Shown piece after piece: positions 30,187 to 41,890 of a stretch of 64,000 nucleotides of DNA. The notes under the pieces were generated by a model. That model did not search any database and had not been told where the DNA came from. It worked only from the letters and a program-made list of their open reading frames with translations. How positions within the stretch are numbered: position 1 is the first letter of the stretch; every line of letters starts with the position of its first letter. Made by a program: the position numbers and the translations under genes. The stretch is from an uncultured Mycoplasma sp. (GTDB taxonomy: Bacteria > Bacillota_I > Bacilli_A > Mycoplasmatales > Metamycoplasmataceae), in contig CAMRBN010000002.1 of assembly GCA_947040455.1 (NCBI GenBank), forward strand, positions 75,856 to 139,855, read 5' to 3'.

Positions 30187-31218
30187 ATGTTTCCAGAAAT
30201 GATGAATTCAACTAATTCCAAAAAAGTAAGCGAACTTTGAGAAGAAGAAAAAAAATATAGATGATGAATCATCGGTTTTGCTGCTTCTTTAATAGTTTTA
30301 TTTGCTTTGCACTTATCTTTGGTTGTTGTTTCTTATAGTTATCAAAATGATTTAATTCCATATTTTGAAGGTTTTTTTACTGAAAATGCCAATCAAAATG
30401 CCAAAAGTTACTTTAACGGTATGACAATGACTTTAATTGGTATGACTATCGCCTTCTCTCTTTGTGCTGTGGTGTTTATATATTCGATTTTTGTTTGTTA
30501 TAAAGCTAAATCATTTGAAAAATTAGATTCAATTTCTTCTTTCTTTCTTGGTTTTCAAACATTTTTCTCATTATTTAGTCTAATGCAAATCTTTATGGGT
30601 CAAGACTTTAGTATTGTCTCTGGAAGTGATATCATGATTGTTTATTTTGTTTTAAAATTTTTAACAATACCTGTTTGATTGTTATTATCAAGACAAATAA
30701 AAAAAATTAAAAGACTTTTTTTCATTGCCAAAAGACAAGAAGAAATCATTGCTTTTTATGAGGCAAATCCAGGTATGGATCCAAATAATATGAATAACCC
30801 TTATCAACAACAATCTCCATTTCCATTTCCATTTCAACAAAGAAGACAAAATCCGATTCCTCAACCTCAACCAGGAGATGCTGCGGAAAATAATGCTAAT
30901 TCATCAGTTAAACCCAAAGAACATGACGCTAAATTTTCTAAATTACAATTAATGACTGTTGGTCAATTGAGAAAAATAGCTGATAAATTATCTATTTCTG
31001 GAAACGAAGATATGAAAAAAGCAGAATTAATTAAAATCATTTTATCAGTATCTCAATCTTATGATAATGAAAATATTGAAGAAATTGAAAAAAATGAAAG
31101 CATTGAAATTAATCCAGATAATTTGAAAACAGAAACCAAAACAAAAGAAACCAAAACAAAAATAAAAAAAGATAAAAAACCAAAGATAAAAAACAAAGAA
31201 CCTAAAGTTGAAGAATAA
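30187..31218 (+). CDS. Four-helix membrane protein with C-terminal Rho-N/SAP-like domain
   Basis: This 343-residue protein has a Trp-rich N-terminus (MFPEMMNSTNSKKVSELW) and about four membrane helices in residues 27-185. A Pro/Gln-rich linker (200-235) follows, then a compact helical domain at about 249-286, KFSKLQLMTVGQLRKIADKL ending KKAELIKIIL. This matches the Rho-termination-factor N-terminal (SAP-like) pattern that binds RNA or DNA. The tail is a highly charged Lys/Glu/Thr repeat region. AAGGAG precedes the ATG. It lies between rluD and the str operon. Tethering a nucleic acid to the membrane is an inference. Confidence 0.85.
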
Positions 31219-31292
31219 TATTTTATTTTTTAACTTTATAAAAAATAAATTGATTTAAAATATTTTTTTCGATACACTAGGGTGAGTTGTTG

Positions 31293-31325
31293 TATAATTA
31301 GAAAACTACAATTACTATTTTGTAG
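31293..31325 (+). promoter_or_regulatory. str operon promoter and leader hairpin
   Basis: TATAAT at 31293-31298 is followed by the hairpin CTACAA / TTGTAG (31306-31325) in the leader and AAAGGA before the rpsL ATG. The hairpin would sit at or close to the mRNA 5' end. Confidence 0.55.
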
Positions 31326-31342
31326 ATATATAAAGGAAATAA

Positions 31343-31765
31343 ATGCCAACAATAAATCAACTTGTAAATGATGGAAGACATCCAAAAATTCGTAAAACAA
31401 AGTCACCAGCACTTTCTTTAGGATTTAACTCACTACATAAAAAATCAACAATTCAACCATCTCCTTTTAAAAGAGGTGTTTGTACAAGGGTAGCAACAAT
31501 GACTCCTAAAAAACCCAATTCAGCTTTACGTAAGTATGCAAGGGTTAAATTATCAAATGGAATGGAAGTTACTGCTTACATCCCAGGAGAAGGACATAAT
31601 TTGCAAGAACACTCTGTTGTTTTAATTAGAGGGGGAAGGGTAAAAGATTTACCTGGAGTTCGTTATACTATTGTTAGAGGTACGCAAGATGCTGCTGGAG
31701 TTAACAATAGAAATAAATCTAGATCTAAATATGGAACTAAAAAACCTAAAGCGCAAAATAATTAA
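31343..31765 (+). CDS. rpsL: 30S ribosomal protein S12
   Basis: This 140-residue decoding-centre protein begins [12 protein letters not shown] and has [20 protein letters not shown] and [10 protein letters not shown], the loops where streptomycin resistance mutations map in other species. First gene of the str operon (rpsL-rpsG-fusA). The region [16 protein letters not shown] is canonical. AAAGGAAAT precedes the ATG. Confidence 0.98.
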   Translation: MPTINQLVNDGRHPKIRKTKSPALSLGFNSLHKKSTIQPSPFKRGVCTRVATMTPKKPNSALRKYARVKLSNGMEVTAYIPGEGHNLQEHSVVLIRGGRVKDLPGVRYTIVRGTQDAAGVNNRNKSRSKYGTKKPKAQNN

Positions 31766-31796
31766 TTAAAATAAATCTTGAAAGGATAAAAAATAT

Positions 31797-32267
31797 ATGT
31801 CAAGAAAAAGAAAAGCTCCCGTTCGTGAAGTCCTTAGTGATCCAATTTTTAACTCTAAAATAGTTACTAAATTAATCAATACTATTATGCTTGATGGAAA
31901 AAAATCAACTGCTGAATCAATTTTATATTCAGCTTTTGAAATAATTAAACAAAAAACAAATGAAGAACCGATTGAAATATTTAAAAAAGCAGTTGAAAAT
32001 ATAACTCCTCAACTTGAAGTTAAAACAAGACGTATTGGAGGAACTAATTATCAAGTTCCCTCTGAAGTTTCTTCACGTCGTAAACAAACACTTACTCTTA
32101 GGTGATTAATTAATTATTCAAGATTAAGAACTGAAAAAACAATGGACTTAAGATTGGCTAATGAAATAATTGATGCTTCTAAAGGAACCGGTGGTTCTGT
32201 TAAGAAAAAAGAAGATACACATAAAATGGCGGAAGCTAATAAAGCTTTTGCACACTTTAGATGATAA
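31797..32267 (+). CDS. rpsG: 30S ribosomal protein S7
   Basis: This 156-residue protein (same length as the family) begins [16 protein letters not shown]. It contains [26 protein letters not shown], the 16S rRNA-binding block, and ends AFAHFRW with a TGA-coded Trp followed by TAA. It organises the 30S head. AAAGGA precedes the start. A short hairpin ATTCC / GGAAT lies in the 96-bp gap before fusA, without a strong T tail. Confidence 0.98.
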
Positions 32268-32363
32268 GTTTATTTTTAATGATAGATTCCTTAATAATAG
32301 GGAATTTTATTGTATATAAAAAAATGATTTAAATAATTAAAATGAAATAAAAAAGGAAAAACA

Positions 32364-34439
32364 ATGGCAAGAAAATTTGATATTAAAGATTACCGTAATA
32401 TAGGAATAATGGCACATATTGATGCTGGTAAAACAACAACAACAGAAAGAATTCTTTTACACACTAATAAAATTCATAAAATTGGTGAAACACATACTGG
32501 TGAATCTCAAATGGATTGAATGGCTCAAGAACAAGAACGTGGAATAACAATTACTTCTGCAGCTACAACAGCTCTTTGAAAAGATAAAAGAATAAACATT
32601 ATCGATACTCCAGGGCACGTTGATTTTACTGTTGAAGTAGAACGTTCTTTAAGAGTTCTTGATGGTGCTGTTGCAGTACTTGATGCTCAATCTGGTGTTG
32701 AACCTCAAACGGAAACTGTTTGAAGACAAGCAACAAATTACAAAGTTCCTCGTATAGTTTTTGTAAATAAAATGGATAAAGCCGGAGCTAATTTCGAAAA
32801 TGCCGTTGAATCAGTTAGAAAATTATTGGGTGGTAATGCTGTTCCTGTTCAATGAAATATTGGATCAGAATCAGATTACTTAGGTCATATAGATTTGGTT
32901 GAAATGAAGGCTTGAGAATTTGATGGTTCTCCAGATGAAATTGGTAAAGAAATTCCAATTCCAGAAGACTTGATGGATATTGCGATAATCAAAAGACATG
33001 AATTAGTAGAAGCTGTTTCTGATTTTGATGAAGAATTAATGATGGATTTATTAGATGGTCAAGAAATTGATGCCGAAAGATTAAGATCGATTATTAGAAA
33101 AGCAACATTAACTTCAGAATTTTTCCCAGCAGTGTGTGGAACAGCCTTTAAAAATAAAGGTGTTAAAGCAATGATTGATGCAGTTGTTGATTATTTACCT
33201 TCTCCACTTGATGTGCCTCCTATTAAAGGTCACCTTGACGATAAAGAAGTTGAATTGCCTGCAAGTGATGAAGAAGATTTTTCTGCCTTAGCTTTTAAAA
33301 TAATGACTGACCCTTATGTTGGAACATTAACATTTTTTAGAGTTTACTCAGGTGTTCTTTCTAAAGGTTCTTATGTTTATAATTCAACAAAAGAACAAAA
33401 AGAAAGAATTGGTCGTATTTTAGAAATGCATGCGAATAATCGTGAAGAAATTGATGAAGTTAGAACAGGTGATATTGCTGCTGCTGTTGGTTTAAAAAAT
33501 ACAACTACAGGAGATACTCTTGTAGCTGAAGGAAAGAGAAAAATAATTCTTGAAAAAATGAATTTCCCAGAACCAGTTATTTCACAAGCTTTAGAACCTG
33601 CAACAAAAGCTGCTACTGAAAAACTTTCTTTAGGTTTGCAAAAATTAGCTGCTGAAGATCCAACTTTTAGAACTTATACAGATGAAGAAACCGGACAAAC
33701 AATTATTGCTGGTATGGGTGAATTACACCTTGAAATCATAGTTGATCGTTTGAAAAGAGAATTTGGTGTAGAAGGAACTGTTGGAGCTCCTCAAGTTGCT
33801 TATAGAGAAACTATTACTAAAAAAGCTGATATTGAAGGAAAACACATTAAACAATCTGGTGGTAAAGGTCAATATGGACATGTTTGAATTACCTTTGAAC
33901 CCAATGAAGATAAAGGTTTTGAATTCGTTGATAAAATTGTTGGTGGTAAAATTCCTAAAGAATATATTAAATCAATTCAAAAGGGTCTTGAAGATAAAAT
34001 GGCTTCAGGTATTTTAGCTGGATACCCAATGATAGATATCAAGGCAACATTGTTTGATGGTTCATACCATGATGTCGATTCTTCAGAAATGGCATATAAA
34101 ATTGCTGCTTCAAAAGCTTTGACAAATGGTAAGGAACAACTATCAGCAGTTATCTTAGAACCTATTATGGACGTTTCAATTATAGTTCCTGAAGAATATT
34201 TTGGAGATATAATGGGAGATGTTTCTCGTCGTAGAGGACAAATAAAAACTAACGAAACTCGTCAAGATGGTGCATCTATTATCAAGGCAGGAATTCCATT
34301 AAGCGAAATGTTTGGTTACTCAACTGATTTAAGAACTATGACTTCTGGTCGTGGTAATTATCAAATGCTTTTTGATCATTATGAAAAAGCACCCAAATCA
34401 GTAAGTGAAGCAATTATTAAAAAAAGAATGGTTAAATAA
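32364..34439 (+). CDS. fusA: Elongation factor G
   Basis: This 691-residue translational GTPase drives ribosomal translocation. Its motifs are G1 [12 protein letters not shown] (residues 17-28), G2 [11 protein letters not shown]3 DTPGHVDF, G4 NKMD, the domain II-III region, domain IV with [10 protein letters not shown], and domain V with [26 protein letters not shown] precedes the ATG. Last gene of the str operon here; tuf is not adjacent. It ends before a strong terminator. Confidence 0.98.
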
Positions 34440-34458
34440 TTAAAAACATTCATAAAAT

Positions 34459-34488
34459 AAATCTCTTTTAAATAAAGAGATTTTTTTA
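34459..34488 (+). terminator. str operon terminator
   Basis: AAATCTCTTT / AAAGAGATTT stem with T tail, 20 bases past the fusA stop. It abuts the dprA stop on the other strand. Confidence 0.88.
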
Positions 34489-35256
34489 ATTAATTTTATT
34501 ATTTTTCATCGCTTCGGTGTCAGTGATATCATCAATTGAAGTTATGAGATTTGCTCCATCTTTGATCAATAAATTATTACCATCATTTTCATTTTGCAAT
34601 CCTGGATAACAATATATTTCTTTTCCTTGATTTAGAAAGTTTGTGACAAGATTCATAATCCCGCTTTCTTTTTTAGATGAAAACACAATTAATGCGTCGC
34701 TAATTGCAGCAACGATTCTATTTCTTTCTTTTAATCTTTTTTTGTTAATGTTAACTCCAGTTGGATATTCTGAAATTAACAATAAATTATCCTTGATATG
34801 AATATTTTTTGCAAAATAAGGTTCATCTATTCCATTGCAAGATACAAAAATAATTTCTTTATTATTTTGAAGATAATAATTTACAATAACTTCCTCTAGT
34901 CCTTTAAAATAATTTGTAATTAAAACATTGTTTTTAGATGTTTGTTCAACTGCTTGGTGAACATAATTAAGAATAATGTCAGAACTTGTTTCTCCTACCA
35001 AGCATAAAGAATTTTTTTTCATTAATGAAAAATTACCTTTATAAAATAAAACGAATGGTGGATTTGCAATTACTTTTAATTCTTCTGGGTATTCATTATC
35101 GAGAATCGTTATAATCTTTAAATTTTCATAGTTTAATTTATTTTCTAATTCATCAATTTCTTCTGGGTCTACAATTTCTTTATTTTTTAAAGCATTATAG
35201 ATGCTTATAAAGTCTCCTTTATATTTTATAGAAAAATATATTAATATTAAATTCAT
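34486..35256 (-). CDS. dprA: DNA processing protein DprA, divergent and short
   Basis: This 256-residue protein has the Rossmann core order of DprA: PPFVLFYKG before strand 1, then VGETSSD where the GSR loop normally is, then LISEYPTGV and the conserved RNRIVAAISDALIVF, then GKEIYCYPG. In other bacteria DprA loads RecA on incoming single-stranded DNA. The usual GSR and SGGA-GID loops are degenerate, and there is no C-terminal winged helix. Start ATG 35256 has AGAGGT upstream; an upstream TTG is less likely. It is convergent with fusA and divergent from ileS. Confidence 0.8.
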   Translation of the reverse strand: MNLILIYFSIKYKGDFISIYNALKNKEIVDPEEIDELENKLNYENLKIITILDNEYPEELKVIANPPFVLFYKGNFSLMKKNSLCLVGETSSDIILNYVHQAVEQTSKNNVLITNYFKGLEEVIVNYYLQNNKEIIFVSCNGIDEPYFAKNIHIKDNLLLISEYPTGVNINKKRLKERNRIVAAISDALIVFSSKKESGIMNLVTNFLNQGKEIYCYPGLQNENDGNNLLIKDGANLITSIDDITDTEAMKNNKIN

Positions 35257-35368
35257 ATGTACCTCTTTACATAATTTTAATTCCAATTTTTTAAGATTTA
35301 AATTATAAAAAAAGATATTTGATAATAAAATGGTTTTTTTGTTAAATATATCATTTTAATTAAAAAAG

Positions 35369-35404
35369 ATTCATAATTTCCATTTAATAATTGGAATTAT
35401 GAAT
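35369..35404. repeat. Strong hairpin in the dprA-ileS divergent region
   Basis: ATTCATAATTTCCA (35369-35382) faces TGGAATTATGAAT (35392-35404), with a single unpaired base and a 9-base loop. It lies 57 bases upstream of the ileS start. There is no T tail, so it is not a classical terminator, and no T-box motif is seen. The rest of the 205-bp gap shows nothing else. Confidence 0.6.
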
Positions 35405-35461
35405 AATATATTTTTGTTTTGATTTATAATTTAAAATAAATTAATATGTAGGTGATTCAAA

Positions 35462-38119
35462 GTGAGTAAAAAAGATTATAAAGATACCTTGAATATGCCT
35501 GAAACAGATTTTTCAATGCGTGCTAACTTAAATGAAAAAGAAGAAATATTTAGGAAAGAATGATTAAACAAAGATGTTTACAAAAAGATTCTTGAAAGAA
35601 ACAAAGGAAATGAAAGATTTATTTTACATGATGGTCCTCCATATGCGAATGGCTCTTTGCATATAGGACATTCTTTTAATAAAATTTTGAAGGACATAAT
35701 TGTTAGATATAAATCAGCAAATGGTTTTTATTCTCCTTTTGTTCCCGGTTGAGATACACATGGATTACCTATTGAAAATAAAATGCTTAATGAAATGAAT
35801 GTTTCTCACAAAACTTTAGATGTTTTAGAGTTAAGAAAAGCTGCTGAAAAATATGCTCTTAGTCAAGTTGAGATTCAAAAAAAACAATTTAAAGATTTGC
35901 AATTACTTTCAGACTTTGAAGATATATATGTTACCTTGGAAAAAAAATATGAAGTGGAACAATTAAAATTATTTAAAAAATTTGCTTTGGATGGATTGAT
36001 CACAAGAGGTTTAAAACCAGTTTTTTGATCACCCTCTTCCCAATCAGCTTTAGCAGAAGCAGAGGTTGAATATCATGACCATCGTTCTCCTTCAATATTT
36101 GTGTCTTTTAATGTTGTAACAGGAAATTCGACTATTGATAAAAATGATAAATTAATAATTTGAACAACAACTCCATGAACTTTGATTGCTAATGCTGGTG
36201 TTGCCGTTAATGAAAAATTTGAATATGTTAAAATTAATGTTGATAATACAAATTATATTGTTGCTAAAGAATTATCTGATTCATTGATAGAAACATTTAA
36301 ATGAACAAATTACAAAATAACAAATACTTTCAAAGGTGGAGAAATTATTGGTGTTGAATATAGTGTTCCTATATTAGAAAATGTCTTGGCTCCAGTTGTA
36401 TCTGGACATCATGTTACACTTGAAGCTGGTAGTGGTTTGGTTCACATTGCTCCATTATTTGGAGAAGATGATTTTATTATTGGTAAAAAATACAATTTAA
36501 ATATGATAATGCACATTGAAGATGATGGAACTATTAATGAAAAAGGTGCACAATTCTCAGGAATTTTTTATGAAGATGCAAACAAAAATATTGGTATGTT
36601 TTTGGAAGAAAAAAAAGCATTACTTTCACTAAAGTTTATCAAGCATTCATATCCTCATGATTGAAGAACAAATAAACCAATAATTTATCGTGGAACTCCA
36701 CAATGATTTTTATCAATTGAAAAAGTTAAGAGCAAAATTTTGAAAAGTCTTGATGAAGTCAAATTTTATTCTGATTGAGGCCACAAAAGAATATCTACAA
36801 TGATTCAAAATAGAAATGAATGAACAATTAGTAGACAAAGGTCTTGAGGTGTTCCGATTATCATTTTTTATGATGAAAATAAAGATGTTGTTATCAATTC
36901 GGAAATCTTTGATTATGTAATAGATTTAATTTCAAAACATGGAAGTAATGTTTGATATCAAAAAACTGTAGATGAACTTTTGCCTGCAAAATTCAGAAAT
37001 AAAAATTGAACAAAAGAAAATGATATTATGGATGTTTGATTTGATTCTGGTTCTTCTTTTTTATCTGTTAATGTTGCAGGAGAAATACCTCCCTTTGAAT
37101 TATATTTTGAAGGTTCTGATCAATATCGTGGTTGATTTAATTCATCATTAATTAATTCTGTCGCTTATTTAGGTAAAGCTCCCTTTAAAACTTTAATTTC
37201 TCATGGTTTTGTTCTTGATGCAAAAGGTAATAAAATGTCAAAATCAAAAGGAAACTCAGTCGACCCTCAAACAATAATATCAACCTATGGAGCGGATGTT
37301 TTAAGACTTTGAGCAGCTAACAGTGAATACTCCAATGATGTAACTATTGGTGATAATATCATTAAACAAAATGTGGAAATATATAGAAAAGTAAGAAACA
37401 CCCTAAGGTTTTTATTGGCAAACTTAAATGATTATGAATATGCAGAAATTGCCAAGAATGATGTGCACGCTTTGGTTGAAGAAAGATTAGAAAATTTGAA
37501 AATTAGAATAGCATCATATTATGATTCTTTTAATTTCATTAATGTTATCAAGGAAATTAATAATTTTATTACTGATTTGTCTTCTTTTTATCTTTCGATT
37601 ATCAAAGATGTTCTTTATGCTGAGAAAAAAGACTTCCCTGAAAGACTAATGATTCAAAACAATCTATATAAAATATTGGACTTTTTATTACTTTCTCTTG
37701 CTCCAATAATTCCCACAACCACTGATGAAGCTTATTCTTTCTTTAATAAGAAAAACAAATTAGAATCTATTCATTTGGAAAGTTTTTATAAATTTAATAA
37801 AAAAGAATCTTTTGAAATTGAAAGTAAGTGAACAAACTTTTTTGAAATGAAAAATTTAATATATAAAGAAATAGAATTAAAAATAAAAAGCGGAGAGTTA
37901 AAAAGAACTAATGAAGCAAGTGTTGTTGCTAAAATTGATTCTCCATTTTTAAAAACTTTAGATTTTAAAAAATTATTAATGATTGGTGAGTTTCGTGAAG
38001 GAAGTTCTTTGGAAGTTAACACTTTTGAATCATCAAAGTGCCAAAGATGTTGAAATCACTTTGGAATTAATGATTTAGCAAATGAATTATGTACAAGATG
38101 TAAGAAATATTTTGAATAA
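35462..38119 (+). CDS. ileS: Isoleucyl-tRNA synthetase
   Basis: This 885-residue class I synthetase has HIGH as [23 protein letters not shown], the editing domain (GWTTTPWTLIAN-type block [15 protein letters not shown]), KMSKS as [10 protein letters not shown], and a C-terminal zinc finger CQRC...CTRC. It is of the bacterial IleS1 type. The start is GTG at 35462, with AGGTGA 7 bases upstream; there is no earlier suitable codon. Many Trp codons are TGA. Confidence 0.97.
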
Positions 38120-38215
38120 TTTAATTTCAAAAGGTTTATAATTTTTGTAATCTAATTATTGAATATATTTTTGTTGTATTTGGTTATAAAATTATATATT
38201 TTAGGAGGAGTTCTT

Positions 38216-39988
38216 TTGTTCAAATTATTTCAAAAAAAAACAATCTTATATATTCTAGCAACTATCTTTTTTTTATTTTTGCAATCATTTGGTTCAATAA
38301 CAGAATCAATGTTTATTGGAGAAATAATGGAAGCTATTTCTGAAAATGGCAGAGTACCTACACCAAATAATATTTTTGATATGGATTCCTTGGCCATGTC
38401 CGAACTTATTGGTATTTATGGAGGAATGGTTTTTGGTGAGTTTGTTTGTGGGGTTTTAGGTGTTTATTTTACTTCTAGAGCAACAACAAATTATATTGCA
38501 TACATGAGATTAAAAGCATATGCAAAAATTCAAGATTTATCATACCAAGATATTGATAAAATTTCTACACCTTCACTGGTTACTAGAATAACAAATGACA
38601 CGGAATTAATTTCTATTAGTTTTCTTTTTGGGTTAAGATTTTTCGTCAGTGGAATATTTCTATTTGTTTATGGAATAATAGTATCCACAATCATGTATAC
38701 AAATTTAGCATGAATTTTTGGAGTGATTATTCCCTTCGTTTTACTAGCAATGATTTTGACAATTATATTTTCTGTTCCAAAATTTACGCAATCGCAAAAA
38801 AATACAGATTCAATAAATAAAGCTATGAGAGAAACAATCTTAGGAATAAGAGTTGTTAAGGCTTTTAATTTAAAAGATAATCAAAAGGAAAATTTTGATA
38901 AAGGTAATGATGCTTTGGCAAATACTACAACTAAAGCTTACAAAATATTAGGTGTAGTTATGCCTTTGATTCAATCAGGTATCAATATTTCTATTATTTT
39001 AGTTTTATCTTATGCTTCAAGTGATCCTGCGAACATGGCTGTAGTAGCTCCATTTATTAGTATTTTAATGAATGTATTATTTGGATTAATTACAATGATT
39101 ATGGTACTTATTCAGGTTTCGAGATCTATTCCTTCAATCAAAAGAATTAAAGAAATTTTGAATTGAAAAAGTTCTATTGTTTACAACAAAGACAGTAATT
39201 ATGTAATTAGCAAGGGGAAAATAGAATTTCAAAATGTGACATATAAATTTCATGAAGATTCTGCTCCTGTTCTTGATAAAATAAACATTACCATTAATCC
39301 AAAAGAAAATATTGGAGTGATTGGAAGAACTGGTTCAGGGAAAACAACTTTTGTTAATTTGATTGGTAGATTATTCGATCCTTCTGAAGGTCAAATATTA
39401 ATAGATGGAATAAATATAAAGGATTTGAGTTTTAATGAGTTAAATGATAATATTTCTATTGGGATGCAAAATGTTACTTTATTTTCTGGAACAATAAAAT
39501 CAAATATAGCTATGGGTCTAAGTTCAAAATTGTCAGATGAGGAAATCATTTCTAAATCAAAAGAAGCTGCTAAAGTGGGTGAAGCTTGGGAATTTATCAG
39601 CAAGCAAAAAGATAAACTTGAATCAATTGTTGAACAAAGAGGTAAAAATTTCTCTGGTGGTCAAAAACAAAGAATTTCAATTGCTAGAACAGTTGCAAAA
39701 AAATCAAAAATACTAATATTTGATGATTCCACAAGTGCATTAGACAATATTACAGAACAAAAAGTGCAAGATAATATTAAAAAATTTAATAATGTAACAA
39801 CTATAATAGTTGCTCAAAGAATTTCTTCTGTAGAAAAATCTGACAAAATAATAGTTATTGAAGAAGGGAAGATTAGTGGGTTTGATACTCATATTAATCT
39901 TTTAAAAAATAATAGTATTTATCATGATATAGCTGTATCTCAAATTGGTTCTACGAAAGTAAATGAATTATTGAAAGGCGGTAATTAA
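38216..39988 (+). CDS. ABC exporter half-transporter, degenerate-site subunit
   Basis: This 590-residue type IV ABC exporter has six membrane helices (about 1-320) and a C-terminal ATPase. Walker A is GRTGSGKTT and the signature is FSGGQKQR. Walker B reads ILIFDDSTSALD, with Asp where the catalytic Glu should be, and the H-loop reads IVAQRIS with Gln for His. These are the hallmarks of the degenerate partner in heterodimeric exporters (as in TM287). The TTG at 38216 is chosen as start because GGAGGAG is 5 bases upstream. It is coupled to the next gene (TAAATG). Confidence 0.92.
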
Positions 39989-41851
39989 ATGTCTACAAAT
40001 TCAAAAATTTTGAAATCTAACAAAGTCAAAAATGAAAAAATAGATATTAAGAAAAACTTGAAATTTATTTGATTTTATCTTAAATCATATAAATTAAAAA
40101 CAATAATCATTTTTATTTCATCTTTCTTTGTGACATCAATGTTGTCTGCGGCAATCTTTGGTCAATACTACTTCACTGAATATATAACTTCTTCATTGGC
40201 CACTACAGGAACCACTGATAGCGACACTATTTTAACTTACACCCTTTTAATCATTTTTTCATATGTTATTTTTTTCATAGTTTCTATTATTCAAATTTTT
40301 ATCATGACTAAATTAGCACAAAGAATTGGTAAACAAATTAGGGAAGATTTATTTCATAAAATTTTAGAATTAAAATTATCTTATTTTGATTCTGAACCAT
40401 CAGGAGACATTATGTCCAAATTAACTAATGATGTCAATAATATTACCAATGTATTAACTCAAAATGTAACCCAATTTTTAACTAATTCATTTCAGATTGT
40501 TTTGATGTTAATTTCTATGTTTATCTTTTCACCATTTTTAGCATTGATAATTCTTGCTATTGCTCCTTTTCAATTTTCATTCATAATATTAATTCTTAAA
40601 AAAGCACAACCTAATTTTTTGAAAAAACAAGTTTATATTGGCGAATTAAATGGTTTTGTGGAAGAAACAATTTCAGGTCAAAAGGTCATTAATAATTTTA
40701 ATAAAAAAGAAGAAACTATAAATGCATTTAATGTCTATAATCAAAAAATTAAAGCAATTGATAGTAAGACATCATTTTTATCAGGGGTAGTTAATCCTTG
40801 GAATTCTTTAATGACTTCAACTTCAATAATGTTGATGGTTTCTGTGGCGCTTTTGTTTTCAACTAACAATATAGAATTTGGATCTATTATAAATTGAACA
40901 ACAATCAATGGTAAAACGGATAAACCAACAGCATTTTCATTAGTTCTTGCGTTTTCTATGTTATTAAGAAGTTATACCAACCCTACATTCCAAATATTCC
41001 AATTATTAAATGTTATTCAAACAGCATTAGCTGGTACAGAAAGAGCTTTTTCAATTTTAAAACAAGAGGAAGAAATAAAAGATTATGAATCTGTTGTTGT
41101 TGGTGATTTAAAGGGTGATGTTAAAATAGAAAACCTAAGTTTTTCTTATGATGGAAAAAGAAATGTTTTAAATAACATTTCTTTACATGCTAAACCAGGG
41201 CAAGTTATTGGAATTGTTGGTCCGACAGGTTCTGGAAAAACAACAATCATTAATTTATTAACTAAATTTTATGACATTAGTGATGGCGACATTTTGATTG
41301 ATGGTAACTCTATTAAAACAATCACTAAAGAAAGTTTAAGGTCAAAAGTTTCTATAGTGCTTCAAGATACATTTATTTTTGGAGAAAGTATATATGACAA
41401 TATTAGACATGCCAAACCTTCAGCCACTAATGAAGAGATTGTTGAAGCATCTAAAATGGCCAACTCTCACCATTTTATTAGCGTCCTTAAAAATGGATAT
41501 GATACTGTTATTGAAAATAATGCCGATGAATTATCTCAAGGTGAAAAACAATTGTTGGCTATCGCAAGAGCAATTTTGAAAAAATCAAGTATTTTAATAT
41601 TAGATGAAGCAACTTCATCTATAGACACTAAAACTGAAAAAGATATTCAAGAAGCTATGATTAAACTGTCCAAAGATAAAACAACATTTGTTATTGCCCA
41701 TAGATTATCCACAATTAAATCAGCTGATCAAATAATTGTTCTTAAAGATGGCGAAATAATTGAAAAAGGAAATCATGAAACCTTATTAAAAGAAAAAGGA
41801 TTTTACCATAATCTTTATACTTCTGGAGTTAACACTCCTGAAGATTTATAA
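39989..41851 (+). CDS. ABC exporter half-transporter, catalytic subunit
   Basis: This 620-residue partner of the preceding subunit has a Lys-rich N-terminal extension of about 30 residues, six membrane helices and an ATPase with Walker A GPTGSGKTT, signature LSQGEKQL, Walker B ILILDEATSSID with the catalytic Glu, and H-loop VIAHRLST. Together the pair looks like the MG014/MG015 type of mycoplasma exporter; substrate unknown (lipid, peptide or drug). The ATG directly follows the stop of the first subunit. Confidence 0.93.
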
Positions 41852-41890
41852 TTAATTTTTTACTTATAATATGTTATTATTTTTAAATAT

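Noticed and set aside
31219..31292. Additional gene between the Rho-N-like membrane protein and the str promoter
   Set aside because: The stretch is short, AT-rich and has no frame with a start signal.
35287..35461. T-box riboswitch ahead of ileS
   Set aside because: The conserved T-box antiterminator sequence and specifier-loop structure are not present; only a simple hairpin is seen.
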